64,000 nucleotides of DNA from Polytrichum commune (GCA_950295325.1 OX485803.1:37959554-38023553), one strand, 5' to 3'. Shown: positions 1-10,909, counted from the first letter of the stretch. Program-made: numbers and translations. Notes: generated from the letters alone by a model not told the origin.

Positions 1-300
1 CCCCTTAACCTTCTCCTACTTAGTAGGACCTTATCCTATCCACTAAATCTTCACCCCCTAAACCAACAAGAACATGTTCTAATTCAAACATTTAAATCCA
101 AGGCCCTTCCTCTTGCTTCATCAAACACTACTCACCTAACCAAAACACTCCCTAATGTCACTAAGCTTCTACTTCACCACACAAAATAGGCTTAAGGCCT
201 AAACATAAATCCCCACCAAGCCTCACTCTTTTTATACTTTTGATTGTTTCAATAACACTCCAAATGCAATTCTAAGTATATTCTAAGCATAAAACAAATA
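1..300 (-). repeat. Relic LTR fragment related to the Gypsy-2 LTR
   Basis: On the minus strand this segment follows the order of landmarks in the Gypsy-2 LTR at 30245-31320: an 'aaaagtataaaaag..gag' stretch, a TTTAAATGTTTGAATTAG block, then GGATAAG..CCTAC..AGTAGGAG. It is diverged and enters from outside the window, so neither end can be fixed. The call rests on shared order and short matching words, not a computed alignment. Confidence 0.4.
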
Positions 301-1320
301 TGAGCACTCATTTTTGTCTCATAGTTCCATAAGGATTGAGGCACCAATAATATTTTAATGCTAAATGTGTCGTGAAATAAAACACGAACCTAAATCCTAA
401 AGTTTGGAGCCTCCAAAGGACTATGGCGTCACCACATTTACTACAAAGAGGCCACATTTTGTTCATTCAATTCTTGAAAAAAATTAAATTGCGAATCTCC
501 TTCTACCAATCAAAGATAGTTGAGTATCTAGCGTTAATGCTAAAACATGATGTAAAATAGTTCAAGAATCTCAACCATCTCTCAATTTAGTTGTAGTTAA
601 TTATAGGCTCTTTACTAGTGTACCCATCTTAACTCTTTATGGCTATGTTGCACATTATAATTGCACATCTTCCAAGCTTGGATGACTACATACCACATAC
701 TTACACTAGGTACTTGAGAAATGTGATCTAGAATAAAAAAATTGCCCATAAATATGACCACTGACAGATTGGACAGCATCTGCCAATTCAAAAGACAATG
801 GCAGACAGGCATGGCCAATATGATCCGCGGGACCATTGTCCCGACCTCGTAAGTTGTCCACAGACTCCCTTGTGGTCGAAGGCGTGGCTCGTGATACGGA
901 TTGAACACTGTGAGCCACTCAAACCGCTCATGGGTTGAATTAAGGCCTACAATCTACAAAAATGAAGAAGTTAGTGGTTAGAATTAGTCAATATATAGGT
1001 GACTATTAGTTTTTGAGACAACTGCCTGTGGATGCGAATTGTGTAAGAGACTGGTATTAGGTCTGGACCAACCCGGATTCGAATCCGGTTGGTTACATTG
1101 ACTGGTGCTATCCTATATTGAGCTAGTGATAAAACAGAAATAATTTATAGGCGGATACAAAGAAGGTGTTACTACGCGGTTGTGCGTAGAACCTTCTCAA
1201 GTAGTTTTCATCTTTTAGAAACATGTTATTATTTACCCACGTGAAGTAATCAAACCGCTCGCGGTTGGATTAACATTTATAGCCTAAGTAGAAAGGAAGT
1301 CGGTAAATAAAAATTAGATT
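301..1320. other. Intergenic DNA, no gene seen
   Basis: No supported coding region. The short frames here lack recognisable motifs. Around 1030-1105 there is a B-box-like word (GGATTCGAATCCGG) followed by TTGGTTACATTG. A similar arrangement (GATTCTAAATCCAGCC then AGTTACATG) occurs near 22850, which may mean a shared tRNA-derived SINE, but no A box is convincing. Confidence 0.4.
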
Positions 1321-1344
1321 TAGATTAATTAGTTAGTATGAAGA

Positions 1345-1740
1345 AATTTAGACAAGGGATGAAGGACAACGAAAGACAAAGTCGAAGGGATGAATGATAG
1401 TGTAGGACGATGCCAAATGAATGAAAGACAACGTCGAAGGGATGAATGACGTCGAAAAGGATGAATGACAGTGTAGGACGATGCCGAATGGATGAAAGAC
1501 AACGAAAGACAACGTCGAAGGGATGAATGACAGTGTAGGACGACGCCGAAGGGATGAATAACAACATAGGACGACGTTGGACGTAGGATGACAACGAACA
1601 AATGATGATATCAACTGGATGAGAAGTCGAGCGGATGAAGGTGTAAATGTAGGACAACAACGAACGGAGGATGACGTCAACGGATGAGATGTTGAGCGGA
1701 TGAAGGCCGTTGGATCAAACGGTTGGGAAACCAACACCGT
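1345..1740. repeat. Degenerate minisatellite (GAAGGGATGAATGACAGTG / TAGGACGA type)
   Basis: The words GGATGAATGACA, GTGTAGGACGATGCCGAA, GAAAGACAACG and GTCGAAGGGATGAA recur in imperfect tandem order through this stretch. Three open frames on the minus strand overlap here only because the repeat lacks stops; their translations are low-complexity and are not called as genes. Confidence 0.6.
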
Positions 1741-1915
1741 TGGATCTAGGGGTTTAGATAATGGCGGCTAGAGTAATGGCAGCCGTGAAGGCCAACCGTT
1801 AGATGTAGGTATGATTTGATCTACGGCTAAGAAGACTTGGTGGTTGGAAGGGGTAGTCCCCCAAAGGGAGTGCAAGGGTTCATTCTCACTCTCTCATTCT
1901 AGTGGTTAGGACTAG

Positions 1916-1917
<2 letters not shown>

Positions 1918-1946
<29 letters not shown>
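1918..1946. repeat. (TC)n microsatellite
   Basis: Uninterrupted TC dinucleotides, about 14 units, directly downstream of the minisatellite block. Confidence 0.9.
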
Positions 1947-1950
<4 letters not shown>

Positions 1951-2680
1951 TCTTGTGATTAGCACGACTCTTCTCTTTGCCCCTCTTCATGTAGGTAGAT
2001 GCAATTAGTTGTTGAAGTATGAGAATAAGATTCATAGACAAAAGGGTTTTTGAGCCCTATAAATGTTGAATAACATTGTTTTTGAACCCTATGTGTGAGG
2101 CCAAACCCACCACCCTTAAGCGTCCTAGTCCGGGTGATGGTTTTGAGAATCACATGTATTGTATGTATCTTGAAAAATGCTCTCTTCACATCCCAAGAAA
2201 TTCATGTCATTTTGAATCACTTTGTTTATTAGTAGTAGCCTCTTGGCTTGTGACCGAATTGGCCTTCTCAAGGGTCCAACCGGCGGCCTTGGCAACACAA
2301 GCTCTCAAGGATATTCTCCTTGCACCTTTTATTATCATCTCCTTCACTTTGCCATTGCTAGAGTCCTCCTCTTTCTCCATTGTTATATAAGTGATTGATT
2401 TTTACCAAAGAGGATGTAAGTGTTGAAAAACACTCCCTCAATGGTCAATCACCAATACATTCAAAAGTCACACACACACCTTCCTCCTAATGAATCCAAC
2501 ACTTACCTAAGAGCTAAGATGGCCTAAAATAATTCTAGTATGGTCTAGATTAATTTTTGCAAAGCAACTAAGTTGCTAGGCCTTGATTGATTGATTGCAA
2601 TCCTGCAAAGGCTTAGCCTAACCAACATCCTAGTTAGCTAGCCTTACTAATTAAAAGCTACCTAGCTAACCTAGGCTTAC

Positions 2681-2966
2681 ACCGGCCTTGAGCCCAACTT
2701 AATACCAGTTCCAGCAACCTTCGGCCTTGAGCCCAGCTTAATACCCGTTCCAGCAACCTTCGGCCTTGAGCCCAGCTTAATATCCGTTCCAGCAACCTTC
2801 GGCCTTGAGCCCAGCTAGATTCCCATTCCAGTAGCCTTCGGCCTTGAGCCCAACTTAGTGCCAGTTCCAGCAACCTTTGGCCTTGAGCCCAGCTTAATAC
2901 CAGTTCCAGCAGCCTTCGGCCTTGAAACCAGCTTAGTGCCAGTTCCAGCAACCTTCGGCCTTAAGC
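2681..2966. repeat. 39-bp tandem repeat, about 7 copies
   Basis: The unit beginning GGCCTTGAGCCCAGCTTA and ending CCAGCAACCTTC recurs with a 39-bp period and a few substitutions. Because 39 is a multiple of 3, the minus strand stays open and translates as a 13-residue repeat (LELALSWAQGRRL type). No start context, signal or homologous family is recognisable, so it is treated as a minisatellite rather than a gene. Confidence 0.85.
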
Positions 2967-2974
2967 CCCCCAAA

Positions 2975-3737
2975 TACTAAACCACCATCAAGTGCTCCTA
3001 TCCAATGTAAATCCAACACTATAAATCTAAACATCATAAGTCTAAAAACTATAAGAGTGAATACTATAAATCCAAATACTATAATTCCAATACTAAAAAT
3101 CTAAATGCTAGAGCTAGGCACTTGTTCATGAATGCCTTGAGTCTAAACCACATCTAATAATGTAAGGCTAATCTTCAAGACTAATTGATCTTGACTCTTT
3201 ACTTTATAACCTCGCACATCTACGTGCCTCTCTCTTACTCCACACATACACAAGCTCACCCACACATTCTCACATACTCCCATATTCTCAAGGGGAGAGT
3301 GGAGAGGTGAAGAACCAAAAAAAAAAATTGAGAGAGGGGAAGATAAGAAGAGAGGAGAGGAGAGCATATAAGGGAAGGATAGGGTGAGAGGATTAGAACC
3401 TCCAATCACCATCCTTTAACCTTCTCATTTTATGTAGAGACTCATCCCATCCACAAGGCTTGTCAATTCCTAAACCAACGAGGTGGATCCTAAAGTGGGC
3501 ATTTAACCCGCGGATCTCCTCTTGTCTCACATTACACCTTACTCACCTAGTCAAGACTTTCCCTAATTGAACTTAAACCTTGAAACAATCACACAACACC
3601 CCCTAATGTCTAAACTTCAATCCACACCACACTTCATTCTTTTTATATTTTTATAAACAATCATAACACTTCAAAGTCTAACTAAAACTGGTTTCAAAGA
3701 GTTAATCACCACATGTGGGCACCATGTTGGGCTCACA
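2975..3737 (-). repeat. Relic solo-LTR-like sequence, related to the Gypsy-2 LTR
   Basis: Read on the minus strand, the segment starts at 3737 with TGTGAGCCCAACATGGTGCC, close to the Gypsy-2 LTR start TGTGAGCCCAAAATTGATGCC. It then keeps the same landmarks: a 'TATAAAAATATAAAAAGAATGAAG' zone, a GGGATGAG..AAGGTTAAAGG block and a TATATGCTCTCC promoter-like word. No second LTR or internal coding region is next to it. The far end near 2975 is uncertain. Confidence 0.5.
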
Positions 3738-3779
3738 CTATGAATGTTGAATAACATTGTTTTTGAACCCTATGAATGT

Positions 3780-4425
3780 TGAATAACAGGGTTTTGAGCC
3801 CTATTGAAGAGATGTCTTATTGTCTAGTTGCATTAGCTTTGATATCCTAAGTCATTTGGTGTTATTTAATGGTTCTTTAATTTTTCCTTCTAGTAGTTCT
3901 TGCCTTAGTCTATACACTAGTTTAGGTGTTAGCCTTACATTATTGTTAGATCAGCCCTTTGCAATAATCTTTTGTCTTAGTCTCCTGCATTACGTTCTGC
4001 ATTGGAATCTGCATTAGTTTCCTACATCAATCTCCTATATTAAACTTTTGTATTACGTTCTACATCAATCCGTTGCATTAACCCTCCATATTAGTCTCCT
4101 GTAGTAGATTCTACATTAGACCCTACATTAGTTTATTGCATCAATCTCTACATTACTCTCATGCACTATGTTCGGTATTATTCTTCTGCATTAGGTTTCG
4201 TGTTAAACTTGCGCTACTGTTTTGCATTAGCCTTCTATATCAATATTTTGCATTCGTGCTCTGTGATCCTGTGTTGCATGTCATGCAGTAATGTACTGCA
4301 TGTCATGTAATAATATCATGTGTATCATACAGTAGTGTCATGCGTGTAATGCAACAGTGTTCGGCATTTATCCTCTATATCAGACCCTACATTGGTCTCC
4401 TACATTAGGAGAATTATAATGTCGT
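3780..4425. repeat. Degenerate short repeat (TGCATTAGTCTCCTACAT-like)
   Basis: Words such as TGCATTAG, CTACATTAG, TCTCCTGTAG and CATCAATCTCC recur at irregular spacing of about 15-20 bp. The segment 4270-4360 has an embedded series of TGCATGTCATGCAGTA / ATCATGTGTATCATACAG words. There is no coding potential. Confidence 0.55.
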
Positions 4426-4429
4426 TGCT

Positions 4430-5400
4430 TGGAGACACTATAGTAGTACATCCATCCGGCCAATCTTATGGGTTGTTACTTTGCTTGGAGTAACAATTGT
4501 CACCACATTCACGTATCATTGTTGCGGAACTCACTACCTCCCCGAGGCTCCGAACATATAATAATCTGGAGTGGAAGAACTAGCCTTAGCTTCAGAGGAA
4601 GACGGTGAGTGCAAGATTTGGCCGGTGTCGCAACCCTTGCTAGGTCCCTTAATAATCTTGCCAATTTTCAATTCTAGCAAAGGTTACGAGTCGCTAACCC
4701 TTCGCATTCCGCCATGCTAATGGATAGCTCCTCTTACCCCGGACCAATAGTTCATAGGAGGGAACCAACCCTCCTACTTTGCTTTCGGGACTCACCCCTT
4801 AATCGGTAACCCATTTCCCCAATGTGGACTTCCATTCATGGAAGTCCAATCCTATGTTGATCATCGCATTGCCGGAGCAACACTACAACAACCCGAACCA
4901 TACTAGGCAACTATGGCCTCACAATAGGCCAAAGCCCATGGAGGCCTTGCCGTTCGGCCTCGGGTGGGTGAGGCCACACCACCTCACCCATATAAGCCTC
5001 TAGGACTTCACGCGGGGCCCCTACCCCACCGTCAACCCACCTCTTGTCTCTCTACCAAGAGTTGGGGCCAAGTGGACATTTTCCTTTAGCTGCTGGGCCT
5101 AGAACCCCCCCAGCAGCTTCAGACCATCATAACTTCCTTGTATGATGTCTGATCATAACAACCAACCACTCCATGTTCATCTACGCTTCACGTAGATGCC
5201 GATGGACTCCTCAATTGCTCCATTTGAGCAAGTCTTGAGGAAGTTATGCCTATTTGAACCTTGGCAGTCCCGGGAATCACTCCCAGGCACTGCTGTACCA
5301 GGGCGCTGTCCCGGGACAGCGCCCCACTCAAATGGCCATAACTCCTAGCTCACACCTCCGATTGAGGTGTTCTTTAGCTTTCTAGAATCACCACGCCATG
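4430..5400. repeat. GC-richer unassigned block with strong palindromes
   Basis: Base composition rises sharply compared with both sides. Two perfect hairpin-forming palindromes stand out: 4825-4848 (11-bp arms TGGACTTCCAT, 2-base loop) and 5301-5324 (24 bp with no loop, centred on CCCGGG). The block directly follows the Gypsy-1 copy A gag remnant (in minus orientation), so it may be a piece of an unrelated element, possibly an LTR. No open frame with recognisable domains was found. Confidence 0.4.
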
Positions 5401-5413
5401 AGCTACGCATAAC

Positions 5414-6910
5414 TCATGGCCTTACCCTTGTGCCTCCTAGTCTTCGTGGGTGGGAGGCGTTCCCAACGCCCGGGGCCCTCACCCACACTAGGATCACTTG
5501 GGCCCTCTCACCAACGGCGCCACAAGTCCCGGGTGTCACTCCGGGGTCCCCCTTGTGCCCATGGTGTTTCGGCCACTCCTCATGGAGAGGTGCGCGACAG
5601 CCGGATAATGCCAAACTTTTGAACCTCTTCTCCAATGCTCCAATCTTCGCCTCCAACACCTTTTCCCAATCGGAAGAAAGACGTTTTTCCTTGATGGAGA
5701 GCGAAGCAGTTCTCCACCGCATGATTGTTACGCCCACAATGGGAACACTTTAACTACTTGTATAAATGTTTACCCGCCCCCTTTGTCAAATCCTTAGCGG
5801 AAACAACTAGTTTCCGCTTCGGATTACCTACGGTTTAGGCTTGCCTTTGCTTCGAATGACAATCTTTCTTAGCGTGGCCCGCCTGCCCACAAGGCCAACA
5901 ATACAAAGTTTTGTCTACTTCTGCCTCCGCCAATCCCATAGCTACAACCGGAACCTTCCGGGATTTGTTATAATTCACTAGCATAGATACCAAGTCAGTG
6001 GCGTCGTGTTGATACAAGGCACAATTACACTGCTCAACAATGATAAAAGCCTTTGCAAGTGTTATCTGGCCACCATAATCCATGATGATCATGGTCAATG
6101 CTAAGTTAATGAGGCGTTTGTCAATCTTTGACAAAAAGACCTTCACCAACTGGCTCTCTTCGAAAACACCTCGAGATTCCTTAGAAAATCTCCCCAACCT
6201 CGTGTACATGGTAGAAGTGTGTCATCTTTCTCCCGTAGAAAGTCTTGGATCCGTTGCATTTAGTCATGGTGGAAACCTTCATATTCCTCTTCCAAATGGA
6301 GCTGGAATTCATATAGAGCATCAAAATCTGGTGGAGCTCCTAAAGAAGCTAATGTCTCCTGAGTACCATGGGTATAACGCGAGAGTGGAAAATTTGGACC
6401 TGATGTATTCGCAGATGCGGAAGCGGGAACCTTCTCCTTAGGTTCACTAGGGAATGTCCCCTTCACATCCGCAACAAGACGCCATCCGCTTGCTCCGTCT
6501 TAACCACATGAACCGCCAATGAACTAGAAGTTGTGCCTTCTTTTAATGTGGAAACCAACTCCATCCGAGCTTCCCAATATCGCTTCACCTAGCGCAACTC
6601 CATCCAATGAGCATCTCTCCATTGGTCATATATGTGGAGCGTTTTGTGTCCCAAATGTTGAGGTAAAAGCTCAAATACATACCAATCATGAAAATTGGTA
6701 TTGTGTTGATGTTTCTCTCTTATCCACATCCTAAACCGAATTTTCCAGTATTGTACAGAATTGGTCCCTGCTCAACTGGAACATTGGTCTCGGACTCCAC
6801 CTCGTGTCTCCTCCTCCATATCGTCAAAGGTCCCCACCCAAAGGTCGTGAAACCGAGTGGCAGTACCCACGCCGAAGTAGACTGAATAACATCGTCGGAT
6901 GTTATCACTG
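5414..6910 (-). pseudogene. Ty3/Gypsy gag remnant (Gypsy-1 copy A)
   Basis: This is the capsid/nucleocapsid part of a retrotransposon gag, broken by frameshifts and stops. On the minus strand, 6720-6908 and 6260-6466 give the N-terminal part. Frame 5835-6209 carries a capsid-like segment followed by a zinc knuckle CWPCGQAGHAKKDC (CX2CX4HX4C). About 100 bp further on, a second knuckle (CSHCGRNNHAVENC) is readable at about 5708-5750. After a frame change comes a short coiled-coil-like stretch (EKVLEAKIGALEKRFKSL). No protease or RT follows, so only the 5' portion survives. The copy at 25746-26600 is homologous and in the opposite orientation, which supports family membership. Confidence 0.65.
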
Positions 6911-7596
6911 GTTCAACATCTGAGAGGGCCGATGATTGACCTTCTGATACTCCTGAAGATGACGAATGATAATGTTGGTTCCAAGTCGTAACTATAAACC
7001 CACGATGAATATGGTGACTGAAGCCTACAACCTACTTTACTCCGGTATTAACGTAAAATAGAAAAAATGAAAAAGACAACCTACATCTGCAATCACCACC
7101 AACATTATGGTATGCTGGTCATTACTCCAGCCTCACCATGAGGGAAAACAAACACCGTCCATTTGATGCACACACAAGGGTTCCGTCAGTCATCACTCCG
7201 ACTTCATCCCCACAATACCCTATCACAAACTATTATAATACAAAATGGGGCAAGTTGGCAATTGCTAACAATACAGCCCGCCACGGGGGATGGTACTATG
7301 AAAAAATACAGAAAACAATGCAATTACAGTATTGGCTCTTCTTTCCCAAACGACATTTAAGGAAAAATAAAAATTGACTGCGCACAACCGGCACTCGCCT
7401 GCGATTGGTGGTCAAATATGAAACATCTTTGTTGCCTTAGAAAAAAAATGACACATAAGCACATCTCTTATTGTCCGCTACAACATAAAGAAATCATCTT
7501 TCCCAAAATGTCCGGAATAAGTGTCTCTAAATACAATTCGACCTTAACAATTATGTTGTTAGGTCGAATGGTGATTCTATGTACCAAATAAATCCG
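6911..7596 (-). mobile_element. 5' LTR/leader region of Gypsy-1 copy A
   Basis: Read on the minus strand, this region matches 25170-25780 of the plus-strand copy nearly end to end. Shared landmarks are the GAGTGCCGGTTGTGCGC word, a CGTGGCGGG/GGCAGG..TGTTG word, CATTATCATTC..TCTTC, and GAAGGTCAATCAT just before gag. It also holds a hairpin (ATTCGACCT..AGGTCGAAT at about 7537-7570) conserved in the other copy. Exact LTR ends could not be set. Confidence 0.55.
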
Positions 7597-7734
7597 AACG
7601 ACAATCCCTTAACAATCTAATACACCTATATTCAAATAAATCCCAACAACAACCCCTCAACAATCTAATACACCTATCCCCAAATAAATTCCAACGATAA
7701 CCCCTCAACAATCTAATACAACTGTTCACTGAGA
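7597..7734. repeat. 48-bp tandem repeat, about 2.8 copies
   Basis: The unit beginning AACGACAATCCCTTAACAAT and including CTAATACACCTAT and CAAATAAAT recurs three times, the last incomplete. It lies at the outer edge of the Gypsy-1 copy A leader. Confidence 0.75.
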
Positions 7735-8476
7735 AGAGCCACTGAGAGAAGTCGGGAAGAAAATCAGGGTTAGGCTTACAGTTTCATTCATTTTTTGGCA
7801 AACCATAAGTCATTTTTCATCCATCCCTCGTGAGACATGTGTACAAAATTGATCCTACTAAACATACATTTTAGGATCTTTATTTTCAGCCCATATATTA
7901 CTTTTACAAAAAAAAGATGGCCCATATTTTATTCCTATCTACCTTACTTGTAATGTGATCGTCTATTTTTAATGGACCCTTCATTATTTGGAATTATATT
8001 ATAATTTTTATGTTAAACAAACTTAATCCTCCCTATATTATGCCGCACGTCGTTTTAAAAATGCACTAAGTAAACTAGCCGTGGCATTCTACCACTACAT
8101 GTGACCCACACAATCATAGCTAGGATATCAAGATACCTGATATTTCCAACCTAACCTTGTGAGAATCCATGGGCTTATTCTTGGCGAGACATGTGCATGA
8201 CATTGGCTTTCCCACACATGTTCAAGGTGTTCACATTTGGGAGGACATAATAGTCTTCAAAAGTCTTTTAATTCTTGTGATGCCTGTTCCAAGGGAAACC
8301 ATGAGTGTTTTCTCTCATAGTTTGAGTAACAATGGCTAATTACCCTAAGTAACCCTTGATATTAGGTTAAGTAGTGAGGACTAGTAAAGGTGGAAGAAGT
8401 GTGTCACCTGCTACAAAGCTCAGTCTCATGTGGTTCAAATGGCTAAAGAACGTGTAGAATACTCAATGGCACTATG
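7735..8476. other. Intergenic DNA, nothing recognised
   Basis: AT-rich, no supported frame, no tandem structure. The segment ends at the target site duplication of the downstream LINE. Confidence 0.5.
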
Positions 8477-8490
8477 TGTACTTGGTGATA
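8477..8490. repeat. Left target site duplication of LINE copy 1 (14 bp)
   Basis: TGTACTTGGTGATA occurs here and again, perfectly, at 10896-10909, directly after a (TTC)n tail. This is the expected footprint of a target-primed retrotransposition event. Confidence 0.85.
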
Positions 8491-10347
8491 TGGCTAGGTC
8501 CTTTCCCGGACTCACACGTCATCACGCACTTTAAAGCAGACACCATTACATACGAAGAACCCACGATACCCCCAGAACTACAAATCGAACCTCGAATAGA
8601 AAGCCGTGACATTAGAATACTATGTATACACCACAAAACCGCGTCCATCGGAACCACAAGATATGCATGTCGCATGAACACTATCGGCGAATCTCTACAA
8701 ATACCTACTATATTCAACACAACCGCACCACCCACACCAATGAACACCTCAATAAACCGAAGTAAGAAATGGGCCCAACTCACATACCCGCCCCCCCCCC
8801 CCCCACCCCTAACCCATAATACCACTATTCCACCAATCATAAACCATGACATATGCCTACCCCTCAAATACCCACCACAATATTGTTATTATACCGATGG
8901 GTCATTTATCCCACCCAAAGCAATAACCCAAGAACATTGGAGACGAGAAAAGGCAGGATATGGAATATACAACCCTTTTAAAAACCTTAAAATCTCAGAA
9001 CGACTACCAGGACTCCAAAATATACTACGAGCGGAATTAATGGCTATCCACCACACCTTATGCCTCCTCACCACCACATACCGAAATGAACCCGCACACA
9101 TTTTCACAGATTGTCTTAATGTTTTATATCTCATAAATACACAAACAAAACACCCAACCTCACACAATAGCCACCCGGACAAGAAGATACTTGAATCAAT
9201 TATTAAGATGTTACAATGCCGCACACAAACCACCACACTACATAAAGTCAAAGCCCACACGAATATTAGTGGCAACGAGCAAGCGGACAAATTAGCCAAA
9301 ATGGGATGTTAATTAGAACATAGAGATGCCCTAGCCACGTACGAACACGCACACCCCACGCCATACTACCTCCAAAAAGGTTGGTGGCACTCAATGCAAG
9401 ATACACCAGATAAAGGCCCCATCCGGCACCTTGGCAAATACATCACTAAATATGACAAAAAACATAACCTAGCCCTCATAGCAACTCAAACACACCAACT
9501 ACACAAATGGCTCGATAATAAAGATATTGACAAAACACTATCAAATGATTTTTGGAACAACCCGATTATCACAGACAGACAAAAAACATGCCTAGTCAAA
9601 TCCAGAACCGGACAATACATGGGACATGCTAGAAAACAACTCTTCTTCGGAAGAAATGCATACCCCTCACATACGTGCCCCATATGCAACGCACAGGAAG
9701 CATACACATGGTTACATGTACTCCTCAAATGTAAACAACACATTCACGCACTAATAACCAAAAGACATAACAAAGCCGTATGGGAAATACGCAAACTTCT
9801 CATCTCAAACAAAAAGACAAGATACTACACACTCATGAATGCAGGTACATATAATGAGCTCCCCCAAGAAAACACAGTACCATCATGGCTACTTCCATGC
9901 ACATGTACCACCCAAAGATGTCACTGCAACGCTAGGCTCAAACCTGACATATTATGCATACTAGGACACCCATATCAGTCCCCACCACCAAAAACACCCA
10001 CACCGGAAATTACAGTCCAATTCATAGAATTCACATATTGTAATGACAGATTCTCCACTGAAACCATAAATCAAAAAATTACAAAATATCAACCACTCAT
10101 AAATAATATTACCGCAAAGGATTGGAAAGTAGCCCCACTTATTGTATTAGCATCTAGTGCTAGAGCCACAACTCACATCCCCTCAATGAACGAACTTGAA
10201 ACAAAGCTCAAACTTCCTACATCACAAATTAGGAACACATTCAAACAACTTAACATAATTGCCATACAATATGCACATTCAATATTAATCCACAAAAGAC
10301 GAATAGAAAATAGACAACCCATCACAGACCTACAAAATCATAATTAA
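8491..10347 (+). pseudogene. LINE ORF2 C-terminus: RNase H - CCHC zinc motif - RLE nuclease
   Basis: One continuous reading frame is interrupted by a single TAA at 9310-9312; the frame is identical on both sides. RNase H spans about 8880-9306. The motifs YTDGSF, RAELMAI and IFTD supply the acidic residues, and HKVKAHTNISGNEQADKLAK supplies the late His/Asp block. A CX2CX9HX4C zinc motif (CPICN..LHVLLKC) starts at 9676. The restriction-like endonuclease follows, with C/H-rich CTCTTQRCHCNARLKPD, the Asp at 9946-9948, IEFTYCND with the Glu at 10027-10029, and KITKYQP with the Lys at 10084-10086. This is the PD..E..KY layout of R2-type RLE domains. The open frame formally begins in flanking DNA at 8476. 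A run of 14 C at 8791-8804 encodes prolines and may vary in length. Confidence 0.8.
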
Positions 10348-10895
10348 AATTAGAGAGGGGTAGTGGTCAGACCACTAGTTATTAAGTTACCACCTATAGC
10401 TCAGAAAGGCGGGGAGTAGCTGGCTGGTTGGCATAACTTTCCTGCCTATGATTAACTCACTTGCAGCACCAAGTCAAAGTGTATTGCACTAACACGCTCA
10501 GACGGATTCAACGCGAATCGAACCCGGACCGTATTAATATAACACGCATGTCCTTATCCAACCAACCTTGGAACCATGACTTGGCGACCAACTATACAAC
10601 CAACCACCACTTATACTCCAAACAAATACGCACGCTTCTCGTCCCAAACAAAGTAGCAAGACCCACAAAAACTCTAAATTAAAACCCATGCACCCTACAC
10701 ACCCCCTCCCCCCCCCCGGTTCAACCGGTTAAAACATCAGTTACTAACATAGTGTCTACTCCCTGCAAAGGGTGAAGTAGTATTACACCCAACGCCGCTA
10801 CCCTGGGGTACGGCCACGGTTGTCCTACGAATAGACACTTTATTCACTCCGGTCCCTAGTAGGGACCAGAGTTCTTCTTCTTCTTCTTCTTCTTC
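10348..10895 (+). other. LINE copy 1 3' UTR with hairpins and (TTC)n tail
   Basis: This non-coding part runs from the ORF stop to the tail. It contains a C-run with an adjacent CCGGTTCAACCGG palindrome (about 10716-10730) and a hairpin GGTCCCT-AGT-AGGGACC at 10851-10867, immediately before the TTC repeats. Such a stem next to the 3' end is a plausible recognition structure for the element's own RT. A B-box-like word on the minus strand (GGTTCGATTCGC) lies near 10515. Confidence 0.55.
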
Positions 10896-10909
10896 TGTAC
10901 TTGGTGATA
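10896..10909. repeat. Right target site duplication of LINE copy 1
   Basis: Perfect 14-bp match (TGTACTTGGTGATA) to 8477-8490. Confidence 0.85.

Larger units (their letters stand above)
8491..10895 (+). mobile_element. 5'-truncated LINE with RNase H and restriction-like endonuclease (copy 1)
   Basis: A non-LTR retrotransposon insertion bounded by a perfect 14-bp target site duplication and ending in about eight TTC triplets. The reverse transcriptase is missing, so the copy is 5'-truncated, which is usual for LINEs. What remains is the C-terminal part of the polyprotein plus a 548-bp 3' UTR. The coding strand is strongly A/C-rich and poor in G. A second copy lies at 39650-41740 and a small fragment at 49262-49380. 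The combination of RNase H followed by an RLE domain recalls Dualen/RandI-type elements known from green algae. Clade placement is inference because no RT is present. Confidence 0.85.

Noticed and set aside
1030-1105. tRNA gene at the GATTCGAATCC word
   Set aside because: Only the B-box/T-arm word fits; no acceptor stem pairing or proper A box could be built.
1325-1737. Three overlapping open frames on the minus strand
   Set aside because: They are three readings of one minisatellite and have repetitive, low-complexity translations.
5367-5753. Plus-strand 128-residue frame
   Set aside because: It overlaps the minus-strand gag remnant, whose zinc knuckle and coiled coil give the better explanation.
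7597-7734. CRISPR-like array
   Set aside because: The 48-bp units are contiguous and imperfect with no unique spacers, in a plant retroelement leader.
9486-9743. Minus-strand frame inside the LINE, and others at 8472-8867 and 8889-9299
   Set aside because: Shadows of the RNase H/RLE coding frame; the plus-strand frame carries all recognisable motifs.
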